From Amphiura filiformis (lineage: Eukaryota > Echinodermata > Ophiuroidea > Amphilepidida > Amphiuridae), in contig NC_092635.1 of assembly GCF_039555335.1 (NCBI RefSeq), positions 48,380,052 through 48,444,051 of the forward strand: a stretch of 64,000 nucleotides of DNA. The letters are read 5' to 3'. Positions within the stretch are counted from its first letter, which is position 1. Every line of letters starts with the position of its first letter. The position numbers were made by a program, and so were the translations under genes. This document shows positions 21,991-32,681 of this stretch, in pieces. The notes under the pieces were generated by a model that was not told the DNA's origin, searched no databases, and worked only from the letters and a program-made list of their open reading frames with translations.

Positions 21991-22454
21991 AAACCAAACA
22001 AACTATTTTGTGTTTTTGCATGCAGTACCCAGATTGCCAGATTCCTGCCCGAAATTTATTAAGTTTCCTGTGTAAAGCAGTGGCGTAGCTATGGGTTGTG
22101 GCACCGGGGAACAGCCTTCAAAATAAGAATTTGAAAGGGCAGCCAATCCAAGGCAATTTTGAACATTTTGAAAAGGGCACCTAGGCAATTACATGGTTTT
22201 CGGTGGCTTGAAAACAGACAGAAATGCAGGGCATTTAAGGTTATTAATTATTTATACTGTTGTGATTTCACAGCATCTTACGAATGGTAGTGAGCTTTGG
22301 CAAAAACTGCATTGCTCAATTCATAGCGAGGCAGCGAGCGTGTAGAAGAATTAAAATATTACAGATATACTTTTATAGGTGCTGCGGTTCTTGAGTTACG
22401 TTGTAAAGAGGGCTGAAACAACAACACTTTTGTAAAACGTACGGTACATAATGT

Positions 22455-22875
22455 TTCCGTCAATTGCAAGCCCGGCTACCAGGGACCTGGGCACAGTGGG
22501 GACGTAGCGGGGGAGATTACCAAAGGCAATTGTAATAATCCCCGCTATGCCCCGGGGCACAAATTGTGGGTGAAACCCCCGGTACTGTCCCCGCCCATGC
22601 CAGCCGGGTTTCAACGTTTTGATTTTCCCGCTATGAAATCAGCAGTAACTCATGTTTTGATTTTCCCGCTATGAAATCAGCAGTAACTCTCGGGTAACAG
22701 CCCCGGCTACATAACGGTACCACGGCCCCGCTACCGGGACGACTGATTGTACATCCCGGGTACAGTCCCGGGTACAGGGACGTACTTTCTGGTAATTTCA
22801 GGGTGACAGTCCTGGGTATTGTGTCTACAGTGCCCGGGTCCATGGTAGCCGGGCTTGCACTTGCAATTGACGGAA
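22455..22875. mobile_element. GC-rich foldback with internal 38 bp duplication
   Basis: TTCCGTCAATTGCAAGCCCG at the left and its complement at 22844-22875 mark the ends; the right arm carries an extra GCACTT. The inside is unusually GC-rich for the window (repeated CCCGGGTAC and CCCCGGCTAC). GTTTTGATTTTCCCGCTATG begins two tandem copies at 22616 and 22654. Minus-strand frames here show no family. Confidence 0.75.
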
Positions 22876-23130
22876 GCACAACTCATTAACAAGTTTGAAA
22901 AGTATACGATTTGCAGAATGAACTTTTGCAAAACATCAAGGTGTTATTTTTCAATAATATATTGATCTAGATAATTAAAATCAATTTTTAGGTTGCTTCG
23001 ACCAACAATACCTCGTCTACCCTTTCGGCAATTGGATGCCTTGATTAATTTGAGGGCTGTTGGGGATGGAAACTTCTAATAAATTTTTGACCACTGAAAT
23101 TGTTAATTGTTGACCCCAATCTTTTTTGCC

Positions 23131-23400
23131 CAGTGCGCTTGTGGCTGAGCGGCTATTAAGGTGTTGGACTGTGAATCCAAGTATCACAGGTTTCGAATCC
23201 GAGGTTCGTCTGAGCTCGGCTGGCTCTTTGTGTCCTTGAGCAAGGCACTTCACTCTACTTGCTTAGTGCTTCGGAGGGCACTTTAAGCCGTTGGTCCCGT
23301 GTACATGTATTTCTGACATTAATGCAGCGTGCACGTTAAAGAACGTCACCGTCAATCTTTGACAAGATGTAACTTTGCTACGGAAAGTGCTATGAAAAAA
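23131..23400 (+). mobile_element. tRNA-derived SINE
   Basis: The head has a pol III A box (TGGCTGAGCGG, 23142-23152) and B box (GGTTTCGAATCC, 23189-23200) with an anticodon-loop-like ACTGTGAATCC between them. The body that follows (GTCCTTGAGCAAGGCACTTC, GCTTCGGAGGGCAC, GTTGGTCCCGTGTACA, GCACGTTAAAGAACG) resembles the conserved central domain of SINEs in many marine invertebrates. The 3' end is not sharply defined. Confidence 0.75.
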
Positions 23401-23847
23401 AGGTTTTAAGTTTTGGCTTTCTTTCCTCAAGGGCTTTAATTTGATATATAAAATGATGCAGTTTGATGGCAAATTTGAATTCACCGGCATACCTACTTCT
23501 TGAGTAAAATGATGCATTGTTTAAACTTAAAAGCGTGATACTACGCAAAGTCAAGCATGTGCATTAATTAGTACAAAATAATACACGCTGGGTAGTTTAT
23601 AAATTATTATTAATAATAGAAAAAATTATTTAATTCGTGATGTACATCGTGGAACATCTAACTTAGTCTTTTTTTTTTTTTTGTGGCTGTGTGTAGTAAC
23701 TGTTGTACACATGACGCTATGCTAGAACAAAATATTAATTTCTGACATGATCCTGTTCTGGGTCTGAACTGTTTCTATTCGAAATCTTGATGGCAAAGTG
23801 GACAAAAGAAGCACATGGTTCTACTTCAGTTTTTTAATCCCCTATTA

Positions 23848-24215
23848 CCGTATTCGTCCGAGTATAGTCCCACGTTCGATTATAGTCCCACCCCCATTTT
23901 TCGAAAAATTCCAGAAATTGTAAAAAAAAAAAAATATTTTGAATTTGAATGCATTTTGAAATCATTAATAGAGTAGGCCCTATGACATGAATACAAATTA
24001 TCAATTTTCATATTAAAAACACAAAATATCATGCAATTTTATTTTTTTTAGGTCAACCATGAATGATCCTACCATTTAGGTCTAGGTTCATGGACACTCC
24101 AAAACCAATAAATAATTTTTTTTTTTTTTTTTTTGAAATTCGAGTATAATCCCACCCCCAATTTTGAAAAATTTTCACCTAAAAAATGGGTGGGACTATA
24201 CTCGGACGAATACGG
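23848..24215. mobile_element. TA-flanked MITE, CCGTATTCGTCCGAG ends
   Basis: 368 bases between TA dinucleotides. The inverted ends CCGTATTCGTCCGAGTATAG are followed by TCCCAC on both sides, and a second inner copy GAGTATAATCCCACCCCC lies at 24141. Fits a Tc1/mariner-type nonautonomous element. The inside is AT-rich and non-coding. Confidence 0.8.
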
Positions 24216-24217
24216 TA

Positions 24218-25358
24218 GGCTATTATTCATGTTGTGTGAATCACTCTATTGACGTATTGTGGACCATCCTTTTGATACTCGAGTATTTGGACAAGCGGAA
24301 CAGTTTTGACAGACCCTTTGTCTACCTCTCTGACTCTGTTTCAAACGAGGTCGAAATCGTCCTCGCCGAATAGGAAAGTCAGCGTAATAGTACGGCACTG
24401 ATGACGCTATAATACATCTACATCTACGCTGATACTCAGCAAAGTCCACTTCTGGATGTGAGGCTGAGGTGAGTAGAGTAGCGTTGTGCTCGTGTATGAA
24501 ATTGGGGGTTACAAGTGTAGTTGAATGTTCTACGATGCATGGATGTACAAGAATTAAATAATTTTTCTAACTACCTGCACTGGCCTTATTTTGGAATTCC
24601 TGCCCCCCCCTTTCCTCTTTTGAAAATTGAATTTGGTAAGCTTACAATAATTTAAACATCATGATCAATTACAAATTATCCTTAATTACCATGTGCTTGT
24701 TTATCTTTCTTTCATCTTTAATTAAAACTTTCTACCACCGGCTGCCTGAGCTACTTCATTCACCATTTGCAAGAAACATGAACAACAACATCCATCACTG
24801 AAGCCAGACGACCAAAACATTACATGACCTTTCTGTACATACCAGACCATGTTCCCAGTGACCCATTTTAAGAATTTAGGGCGACAACTATTTTTATTTT
24901 AAAAATTCTGGTATAAATTTCCTCATCGTCACATTTAAACATCTTGTATATAACCGTAATTAATTATATTAATATTTTATTTGAATTTAAACGGTGAATA
25001 TTTATTTTTGTTTAAAAATTTAGAAGTCAAATATCTGGTTTTCAGGTACGTGGTAACCCACGCGGAATTCGGAAGGGATCCCTTTGTTCGCAAGGTACGT
25101 GTTTTAACATGTTTTCTTTAAAATGACTCTAAACGTAATACATTTTGACAAATTAGGGCATGATTTAAAACTAAAGGACACAAGGAATATAATTGAGCTC
25201 ATTTGAATAATCACACATTGCTTTTCACAAGAATACAACAGTTAACGAGTCTCGGTGGGCGTAGGGAGCAGAATTCGACAGCCATGGCCAAAACAAAAAC
25301 ATTGCCTTGGGGTTGGCCTGATTAGTGATTGTGTTATTGCCAGGGTTCGAATTTGGCT
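24218..25358. other. Intergenic stretch, possible cryptic exon at 25046-25094
   Basis: No gene assigned. Bases 25046-25094 are bounded by TTTTCAG and GTACGTG and are open in one frame (Y-V-V-T-H-A-E-F-G-R-D-P-F-V-R-K). AGGTACGTG repeated at both borders gives another explanation, so it is not called as an exon. Confidence 0.3.
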
Positions 25359-25931
25359 GCAGGCTCATTCTTGTATTATGGGGTCCAATGGTGTGACATA
25401 CAGTCAAATTTTCAAAATTGAATATTAATGTCAAAAGTTAGCTTAAATTGAGTGGAATTATATTATATACTCTTTCAAAATCTGCAAAATATTTTCAGCG
25501 ATGATTGCCCAGAAATCTGTACGAAGCACATAACTCAGTGTGGAGAAATCACTCTAAAATGTCGCGCATAACCGGACACCAAACATGTTTTAACCCCTGC
25601 TAAACAAAAAATATAAATGCCAAAATGGCTAAAAAGTTGCAAGTTAAATGTGGTTTAGGAGCTTTTATAATGTAAAAATAAAATAACATTATAAGAAGTT
25701 GCTGTAACCTTCAAAACAACATATTTGCATTTTGGTCAAAATACATGGTCAAAAATTGACCCAAAAGTTAATTATTGGGCCTGTTTTGTACAATTTCTGT
25801 CAGTTTAGATTAAAAGTTGCCATTTTTATGTGGGGCCAGCACAAGTGTGGCATATAAATAGATAAGTGGATGACTTTCTATAACATCAATTTTGTGCACA
25901 TGAGAGAATTTACGGTGCCCAGTGGTGTCGC

Positions 25932-25968
25932 GCATAACTGGACACCAAAATATTTGGTGTCCAGTTAT
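25932..25968. repeat. 37 bp palindrome of the CATAACTGGACACC motif
   Basis: CATAACTGGACACCAAA, three bases, then TTTGGTGTCCAGTTATG: perfect 17-base arms. Confidence 0.95.
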
Positions 25969-26075
25969 GACTGACAATAACAAGCTATCTGTAATTATGT
26001 CATACTTTGAAAAGTGTATTTGACCTGCAAATTTATCTAAACATATCACACTGTTGTTTTAAGTATTCATTGTTT

Positions 26076-26500
26076 AGGGGCTGTGCAATAATTATGAGCC
26101 CTGGGGGGAGGGTAAAATTGGGGGGGCAAGAAATTTTTACGAGCCAAAAGGGGGGGCAAGCAATTTTGGCAAGCTGAGAGGGGGGGCAAGCGATTTTGGC
26201 ACACATTCATGGGGCGCCTTTTTAATAAAACGCTCTAAAAGGCTTAGGAAAACAATACGGAAAGCTTAAATATGCAAATTTTCCTGCTAGCTCTTTCATA
26301 ACAGATATATAGACCATTTAAGGTTTGTAAATTGGGATCCCAAAAATTTGGCATGCGCAAGGGGGGGGGCAAAGAATTTTTGGCAGGCCGAGAGGGGGGG
26401 CAAGCGATTTTTGGCAGGCGAGAGAGGGGGGGCGATTTTTGGCGAGCCGTTTGGAAATTTTACCCCCCCGGGGGGGCTCATAATTATTGCACAGCCCCTT
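26076..26500. mobile_element. G-tract foldback MITE, AGGGGCTGTGCAATAATTAT ends
   Basis: The inverted ends of about 26 bases start AGGGGCTGTGCAATAATTAT and are followed by C or G runs. The interior repeats GGGGGGGCAAGCGATTTTGG-like units about every 30 bases on both flanks. The plus-strand frames over it are G-run artefacts. Confidence 0.8.
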
Positions 26501-27160
26501 ATCAGATACCCAATTTTTAAAAATTATGACATATTATTCATTTTCATGTGTCGGTCATAACTCGGTGTCCAGTTTGTCGTACAATATCCAGCTTTAACTT
26601 TAATTCAACTTATTTTGCAATTTCCATTTGTCAGTCATATATTTAAACATGTCATAATATATCATTTGAAGTATTTGTTGTTTACAAATTACCCCATTTT
26701 CAAAAAATATAGCACATTTTGCATTTTTACATGTCGGTCATAACGTCACGCATAACGCGGACACCAAAATATGTACTTTGCGTAAGCGCCGTCTTTGTTA
26801 ACAGATGTTTTGTCGCTAACATTTCTTTCATAATACAATTTTAGTATACATCCTATTCACTCAATAAGACCACAAAAAATAAGCAATGGTCATATATAAA
26901 TGAAACTAACAGGCAACCAGATGTAGATGATCTTTTTTGTCCCAAGTGGTGTCCATGATTTTCGAGACCTTACATGTAATAAAAATTAAAAATAGCTGTT
27001 AACAATTTCTTTTTTGAAAGTTTTTAGTAATAACCCACTTGTTTTGTATAAAAAATTACAAATAGGCCAAATACCTGTTACAGTTTTCAAAATTCAGGGC
27101 AAATTATGTGTCGGTCATAACCGGACACCATTGGACCCCATAATACAAGAATGAGCCTGC

Positions 27161-28477
27161 ATCGCATCGCAGTTTGCTCCGTATTTTGAAGTAACTGTTA
27201 GTGTTACCCAATTTTGCATAAATTATGCATAAATTTTGCATAAACTGCTGCTACGCATTTTCATTTTTTATTTTCATAATTTTGATTTAAAATACACAAA
27301 ATTTTTTAACGAATTTGACCAGGGAAGTTGAACCCTGGTTATTCATTGCAGCTTCAGTCAGACAGGGTCTAATTCTGCATAAAACCGGGCAACGTTATTT
27401 CTATAGATCTGCTGCGCATTCAAATTGCATTATTGGGCCAAATAAAGCAATAAACATGTTTCACGTCCCCTCCCGCTTCCTTTTTTGAGGTTTTCTCAAA
27501 TAAATTTTTATTTTTTGAAATTCAGTTATAACTTTTCAAAAAATATGTCTAGGAAGTTGGGATGCTTTTTATAGCCTTGTTAAGAGAAACATTTTAGGGA
27601 GGTTTTGTGATCATTAGAGGCAGGGCTGTCAACTTTTGGAATTGCTTGGCGTGAGACAGAGGCGTACCCGGATTTGCGGACTCCAATGTTCATTTTGTAC
27701 CATGATTATTTGAGCCACGGCGCTCGAGAATGTGAAAAGCGGGGGGTAGGAGCAACAAATTATTCATGACGAAGCGTGAGCTTTTACTCATTTTCAAGCT
27801 TTTTGCGTGAGCTTTACTACCTTGGCGTGAGATTATACTACCTTGGCGTGAGACCGTGAGAAAGTGACCCAATGCGTGAGACTCACGGCCAATGCGTGAG
27901 AGTTGACAGCTCAGAACAACAAATAAAAAGGGCCTCCTCCTTTTCCAGGCATTATTGTATGTACGGATTATACGCTAAAACAGCTCTAAGTATGGGTATT
28001 TACACCAATTTTGTGATAAAAATAGAAAATAAAAAGCCCCTCTTCCTCCTTTTTTTTTCAAAACCCGGACGTGAAAAGCAAATTCGCCGATAATAGGTGA
28101 TCAAAAGCGATCGGAATGTTACTAAAGTACAGATCGCATTCAGCTTACTTCATATGAGATGATCTTTGGAAAAATACGGCATAATTTCATTTGTCTTGGT
28201 GTTTGCGGAATGCCATGCAGCATGCAGTAAAATATTAATAGTATACGTTGCGGCAATTCATGATTGACAACTAACAATCGGCATGTCCTTCGTATCCTCC
28301 ACTGTCAATTTCTTATCCACTCACTAATCCTCACAAAAGCTTTGTGTTGATTACGTAATGTGTGGAGGCAAATTGCAATAAGTACAATGAAATAATGAGT
28401 AGGGCGGGCTCGAGGCGGGTTTCTTCTTCATCTTACGTAACAGTATTGTTCTCCAAAAAACCGGAAGCTTGTCGTTT
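27161..28477. other. Intergenic region with a GCGTGAG repeat block
   Basis: Apart from the element at 27619-27913 I see no gene. The stretch 27161-27610 is AT-rich and featureless; 27915-28477 holds only unsupported frames. Confidence 0.4.
27619..27913. mobile_element. hAT-like fragment, CAGGGCTGTCAACT end and GCGTGAG repeats
   Basis: Begins CAGGGCTGTCAACTTTTGG and ends AGAGTTGACAGCTC. GCGTGAG occurs seven times, five of them in the last 110 bases. CAGGG-type ends are usual for hAT, but the right terminus has lost its last bases and no 8-base duplication is visible. Confidence 0.55.
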
Positions 28478-28538
28478 GGAGCTCTAGCTGAAATACAGCA
28501 AGATAATGTAAGATAGTAAATGTAAACCTGTATTTTAG
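28478..28538. repeat. Dispersed repeat shared with 34246-34310 (inverted)
   Basis: CTAGCTGAAATACAGCAAGA then TAATGTAAGATAGTAAATGT returns in reverse complement at 34246-34310. Confidence 0.75.
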
Positions 28539-28601
28539 CTAGAGTATCTCGAGCTAGCTTCAGTACTGTCAATGACTGTTTCACAACATTTGTAAACATC
28601 C

Positions 28602-29230
28602 ATGCATCACATATCAACATTCAAAGGTAAAGGTTTTGTTAAGAGAAACACAAAATGTGAAATTGATCAAGGAGGGCTGAAAATGGTTGATGTAAAATCT
28701 ATTTTTGCTGCTCAGAAAATTAAGTGGGTTAGTAAATACAACACCACTTCAGCACCTTGGAAAATTATTTTGAATGAATTTATCATCCCATATGGTAAAG
28801 ATTTAATCTTTTATTGTAATATAATCTCCCCAAAGCAGATAATGAAATGGCATATTCCATCCTTTTATAAAGATATGTTGATTTCGTATATATTAATTTT
28901 AATCCTGATAATGTCGACCCACACCAGCAATGCATTTGGAACAATCGTCGCATCCTTGTGAATCGCCAGTCCATCTATTGTCAGCATCTTTTGATCCATG
29001 GTATGAAGTTAGTTAGCGACTTATTTTACACTGATGGACAGTGATGGTACGATTGTTCCATTTAAGGTCTGGAGTGATAGGGTGATTTTTAAGAAGTATT
29101 TTTTGCAATGGAGGAGCATTATTGATGCAATTCCTTCTTCATGGAAGCAAGTTTTGAAACAAGGTTTTGACAGGGATCTTTGTACTCCTATAAAGGTTTC
29201 GTGTTGTATCATGAAGATAAAGAAATCAAT
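28602..29230 (+). pseudogene. L1-like LINE ORF2, C-terminal region (left part)
   Basis: The frame reads V-K-R-N-T-K, G-G-L-K-M-V-D-V-K-S, A-A-Q-K-I-K-W-V-S-K and A-P-W-K-I-I-L: the block downstream of the reverse transcriptase thumb in L1-clade ORF2. After frame breaks it continues N-N-R-R-I-L-V-N-R-Q-S-I-Y-C-Q-H, L-V-S-D-L-F-Y-T-D, G-T-I-V-P-F-K-V-W-S-D and R-S-I-I-D-A-I-P-S-S-W-K. The 5' end is truncated at about 28605. The element is cut near 29230 by other elements and appears to resume at about 32682. Confidence 0.75.
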
Positions 29231-29938
29231 ATTAGTAAAAGTGGGTAATGGTGAATCCAACGGACGAGGACACAAAACACATCAAGGATCAATAAATGAT
29301 ACAAGAGGATACCTTGAATATAAACAACAGAAAGGAAAACGAGCAAGGTACACCAACTTGATGTGGGGAAACAAGTAAAATACAGAAGAGAACAATATGC
29401 AGGGGGGGGGCAAAACCAGCAAATGTAGGCATAGGAAGTAAGCAAAGTTCGATAGCCAAAAATTACCAGTTCCAAGGCTCACAAAAGTGCTAAACCTGCA
29501 AAAACAACAAGGATCAATGGTAATACAAAACTGCACTAGAACATGTGATGAAAATCACTGTGCATATAAACAGACACACTAAACCAAACATCCAGAGTAG
29601 GCACAAAATAAGCAAAGTTCGATGGCCAAAAATTGCCAATTCCAGAGCCCACAAAAGTGTCAGGAAAACAGTACACTGGAAGTGATGAAAATCACTGTGT
29701 ACATAGCAGTCAAACACTAAACGGACAAAAAACAACCGACGTTTCGAGCAGATAAACTGCTCTTCTTCAGGGACAGACAACAAAATATAAAAGCAAACAA
29801 CAAAAACTACATGCTGTAATTTAAAAACAAATTCAAGTCAAAAACTGAAGGCAAGTTCAAATAGAACTCAGTAGCAAACAAGATAAGCTCAGAGCAAAAT
29901 AAGCATGTCTTACTTCAATGAAGCACAGTTTACTACGT
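29230..29938. mobile_element. Penelope-like terminal sequence with internal duplication
   Basis: 29738-29774 contains CGACGTTTCGAGCAG, ATAAA and CTGCTCTTCTTCAGGGA: a short stem followed by TCTTCTTCAGG, the layout often seen near the ends of Penelope-like elements. AAAGTTCGATRGCCAAAAAT (29446, 29618) and GTGATGAAAATCACTGTG (29545, 29683) are repeated. The family assignment rests on this motif alone. Confidence 0.45.
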
Positions 29939-30124
29939 AGTCTAAAATTGGACCAACGAAAGAGTCAAAAAGCTTGGTGAAAGAATTGAAATTGATACCA
30001 CCCAGGGCTTTGACTTTACTGATGACCATTCCCAGAGCTCTGGATGCAGAAGCAGCTAGATTTCGGGTAGACACATGAAAATCAAGATATTCGTCAAACC
30101 AAATGCCTAAATATTTATAACCAC
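29939..30124 (-). pseudogene. LINE ORF2, reverse transcriptase tail after internal deletion
   Basis: The minus strand reads S-G-Y-K-Y-L-G-I-W-F-D-E-Y-L-D-F, then A-A-S-A-S-R-A-L-G and K-L-F-D-S-F-V-G-P-I-L-D-Y. This is the segment that normally follows the reverse transcriptase core by some 50 residues. It is fused directly to the endonuclease linker of the next entry in another frame. Confidence 0.8.
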
Positions 30125-31678
30125 TTACTGTAGAGATGTTAGTATCGCAGCTTCAAGATCTTTCAATTTTGTCTTTATATGTGACAAAAACTCGTCATCA
30201 AAATTATTTGCATCAGCTTTGAAAAGCGATTCAAATTCATTACACCATTTGTTTAAAACATGGTCAGTATTATCTGTAGTTTCACCAGTATCTGTTATTA
30301 CCTCCATTGGTATACTACTACTTTGTTTACAACTGTTAACACCAATTTTACCGATCTCTTTCCAAAACATAGATTGGTCACCATTCAACATATCATCAAT
30401 ATCTTTGATCTTACTGTATTGAAATTGTCGTTTAGCTTTCTTCACAGCTTTATCAAATTGTCTATGAGCTGATTTATATTGCACAAATAAGGTATTACGC
30501 ATGTTAGGTATTTTACATCTTAGCCAAGATTTTTGTTTACAACACACCTCATCCCAAATCAATTGAAGTGATTCGTTCCACCATGGTTTAGGAGTATGTC
30601 TCATACCCTTATTGTGTTTACCACGCTTATTGTTCTTTTTCTTAAAGTTCTTTTCAACTGCAGACTTAATGTAAGTTTCAAACTTGTCATATACACTGTC
30701 AACCTCACTCTGATTGCCTTGGTTGGTATTTATTTCAGCAATCAATTCATTTGCTTTTGACACACTAGACTCATCCATAAGAAAAGTGGACGGTATTTCA
30801 CGCATATCATACAATTTAGCCAGACTTTTCAAGTCGACATTTGACTTATTCACAGATTTTTCATAACAAGAGAAAACATTAGTTTTGAACACCCATGATA
30901 ACATTGAATGATCAGGTATGGTACTACACACAGGTACACTATACTTTTCAATAAGATCTTGAACAAGTGACACTTCAAACTGAGCAAAGTTCACGTAGCC
31001 ATCATATGGAACGAGACAGTAATCAACAACTGATTTACCTTTTGTTGAAACACAAGTAAAATTATCTATTACATCATCATTTCTACCGTTTAGACAACAC
31101 ATATTAGCACTTATACAAAAGTCAATGAATGGTTTACCTTGTGAGTTCGTACTAAAATCAATGACTTTACGAGTTTTAACTTCATCAACACCTTCAATAT
31201 AATCTACACTGTCACCAATTCTGGCATTAAAATCACCACATATTTGCAACGAACCAGTATCTTGAAATTTGTAAATATCAGAAATTAATGCATCAAAAAA
31301 CTCTTCAGCGTGACCACCGCGACTTGAATTTTCGGGTGGTAGATAACAACAGCAAACATAAAAACTTTCCTTGGCACTTTTGTTAGTAAATTTCAACCAC
31401 AATATACCATCATGCGTTTTTTCCACAGTTTTGATTGTGAAAGATTTAAGAATACGTTTATGTACAAGGATACCAACGCCACCTGAACCTTTTCTTGCTT
31501 TACAATGGAGAACGGATCTATTATGACCAAACCACATATAGTTGGGAACATTTATAACATCATTTTCTTTCATATGAGTTTCTACAAGACACATAATATC
31601 AAAATCACACTTAGCAATAATATTTTTACGCAATTCACAGTTTTCTAAGTACCAACCCCCAATGTTCCAGCATCCAAT
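30125..31678 (-). CDS. LINE ORF2: APE-type endonuclease plus linker, RT core missing
   Basis: The frame is open from 31678 (W-N-I-G-G-W-Y-L-E-N, the endonuclease N-terminus with its active-site Asn) to a stop at 30125. Counting from the first Met at 31633, the endonuclease residues are all present: E18 (V-E-T-H), Y97 (Y-L-P-P-E), D134 and N136 (G-D-F-N-A-R-I-G), S201-D204 (S-V-V-D-Y) and D241-H242 (P-D-H-S). Residues 340-480 are the basic linker (K-P-W-W-N-E-S-L, F-W-K-E-I-G-K-I-G). The frame stops where the reverse transcriptase should start and is followed by the RT tail, so roughly 300 codons are deleted. It cannot retrotranspose by itself, though the nickase domain looks undamaged. No start codon precedes W-N-I-G-G. 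Confidence 0.85.
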   Translation of the reverse strand: MGCWNIGGWYLENCELRKNIIAKCDFDIMCLVETHMKENDVINVPNYMWFGHNRSVLHCKARKGSGGVGILVHKRILKSFTIKTVEKTHDGILWLKFTNKSAKESFYVCCCYLPPENSSRGGHAEEFFDALISDIYKFQDTGSLQICGDFNARIGDSVDYIEGVDEVKTRKVIDFSTNSQGKPFIDFCISANMCCLNGRNDDVIDNFTCVSTKGKSVVDYCLVPYDGYVNFAQFEVSLVQDLIEKYSVPVCSTIPDHSMLSWVFKTNVFSCYEKSVNKSNVDLKSLAKLYDMREIPSTFLMDESSVSKANELIAEINTNQGNQSEVDSVYDKFETYIKSAVEKNFKKKNNKRGKHNKGMRHTPKPWWNESLQLIWDEVCCKQKSWLRCKIPNMRNTLFVQYKSAHRQFDKAVKKAKRQFQYSKIKDIDDMLNGDQSMFWKEIGKIGVNSCKQSSSIPMEVITDTGETTDNTDHVLNKWCNEFESLFKADANNFDDEFLSHIKTKLKDLEAAILTSLQ

Positions 31679-31709
31679 TCAGTAATGAATGATGACAGCC
31701 AACTCTGTC

Positions 31710-32575
31710 CTAGTCCGAATGATCGTGATGAGAACCCGTGTTCTCTTGAGAACCCGTATTCTCAGCGTTGTCACTTGATTCTTTGTACAGTTTGTTATCT
31801 ATGAACAGTTTACCGCGTTTGAAAACTGTTTTCTTGCCAGCTTTATACGCGGTCTCCGCAACTGATTTCAGTCTGACCGTTCCTTTCTGTCTGACTCGAT
31901 TTCGCCGGTCTTGATGTAATCGGGCCTTTTAAGTTCCTTCTTTGCTGTGATAATGGAATCTTTATCGATTAGCGAAAGTACTTTAAAAATGATTGGCCTA
32001 TGACGATTCTTGTCTTGACTCTGTCTACCCGTCCGATGGGCATCGTCTACCGAAATGTGCAGCCCAAGAGCTTTTTTCAGAACGCTGTTTACGATCTCTG
32101 CAGGGACCTCATCTTTCTTCTCAGGACCATAGTTGCATAACAACAAATTATGACGCCGTGAATGCCTTTCTAGATTATCACTTGATTCACGCAATTTCTT
32201 CACATCACTTTTGTGTTGGTCTATTTGGTGTATCAGCTTAGAGTTTTGTTGTTTTAAAGCTGAGACCTGTTTTTCTATGTCCGTTGTACGGGATGATTGA
32301 AATTCAATCGATTCATCAAAATTCTGTTCGTTTTCTTTAACCATAGCTTCCAGTTTGTCTTGGCGTTTTTGGAGGCTAGTAATTGACTCACGTAAGGAAT
32401 TCTGACCATCAATTATAGTTCTTAGGGAGCTTCTGACAAAGGTTTCAAGTCAGGCTCTGTTTGAGGTTGAATATCAGTACTCACATCATCATCTTTCACG
32501 GGTTTAACTTTCCGCTCCTACCTCTCAGTTCCATTGTTGGTGTTGGTGGACCCATTCCGGACACAAAAAGTCACT
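31710..32575 (-). pseudogene. LINE ORF1: coiled coil plus RRM-like nucleic acid-binding protein
   Basis: The main frame (31868-32344) has a coiled coil (I-E-K-Q-V-S-A-L-K-Q-Q-N-S-K-L) and then L-E-R-H-S-R-R-H-N-L-L-L, D-A-H-R-T-G-R-Q and R-P-I-I-F-K-V, as in L1-type ORF1 RRM domains. Two frameshifts are visible. One near 32450 joins an N-terminal stretch (T-D-I-Q-P-Q-T-E-P-D-L-K). One near 31883 leads into a basic tail (A-G-K-K-T-V-F-K-R-G-K-L-F-I-D-N-K-L-Y) ending at 31710. ORF1 and ORF2 are 31 bases apart. ORF1 proteins bind the LINE RNA. Confidence 0.75.
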
Positions 32576-32681
32576 TAAATATCGTTGAAAGTAACAAAAC
32601 CAGTCAAATATGGTCCAAGTATGATCCACAGGATACAAATAGTAGGTGATGATGAAAATGAAATGTTGATGGCAAAACCAA

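Larger units (their letters stand above)
25359..27160. mobile_element. 1.8 kb element with perfect 36 bp TIRs
   Basis: 25359-25394 and 27125-27160 are exact reverse complements (starting GCAGGCTCATTCTTGTATTA). Inside, a motif GTCGCGCATAACYGGACACC recurs at about 25561, 25927, 26552 (complement plus variant), 26733-26765 and 27109, in both orientations. No transposase frame survives. A G-tract foldback (26076-26500) is inserted within it. No target duplication was found. Confidence 0.8.

Noticed and set aside
23131..23205. Functional tRNA-His gene (GTG in the anticodon position)
   Set aside because: The tRNA-like head continues into a SINE body, and the acceptor stem does not close.
24246..24449. 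Arginine-rich frame on the minus strand
   Set aside because: No domain and no conserved context; could be promoter-proximal sequence but is not supported.
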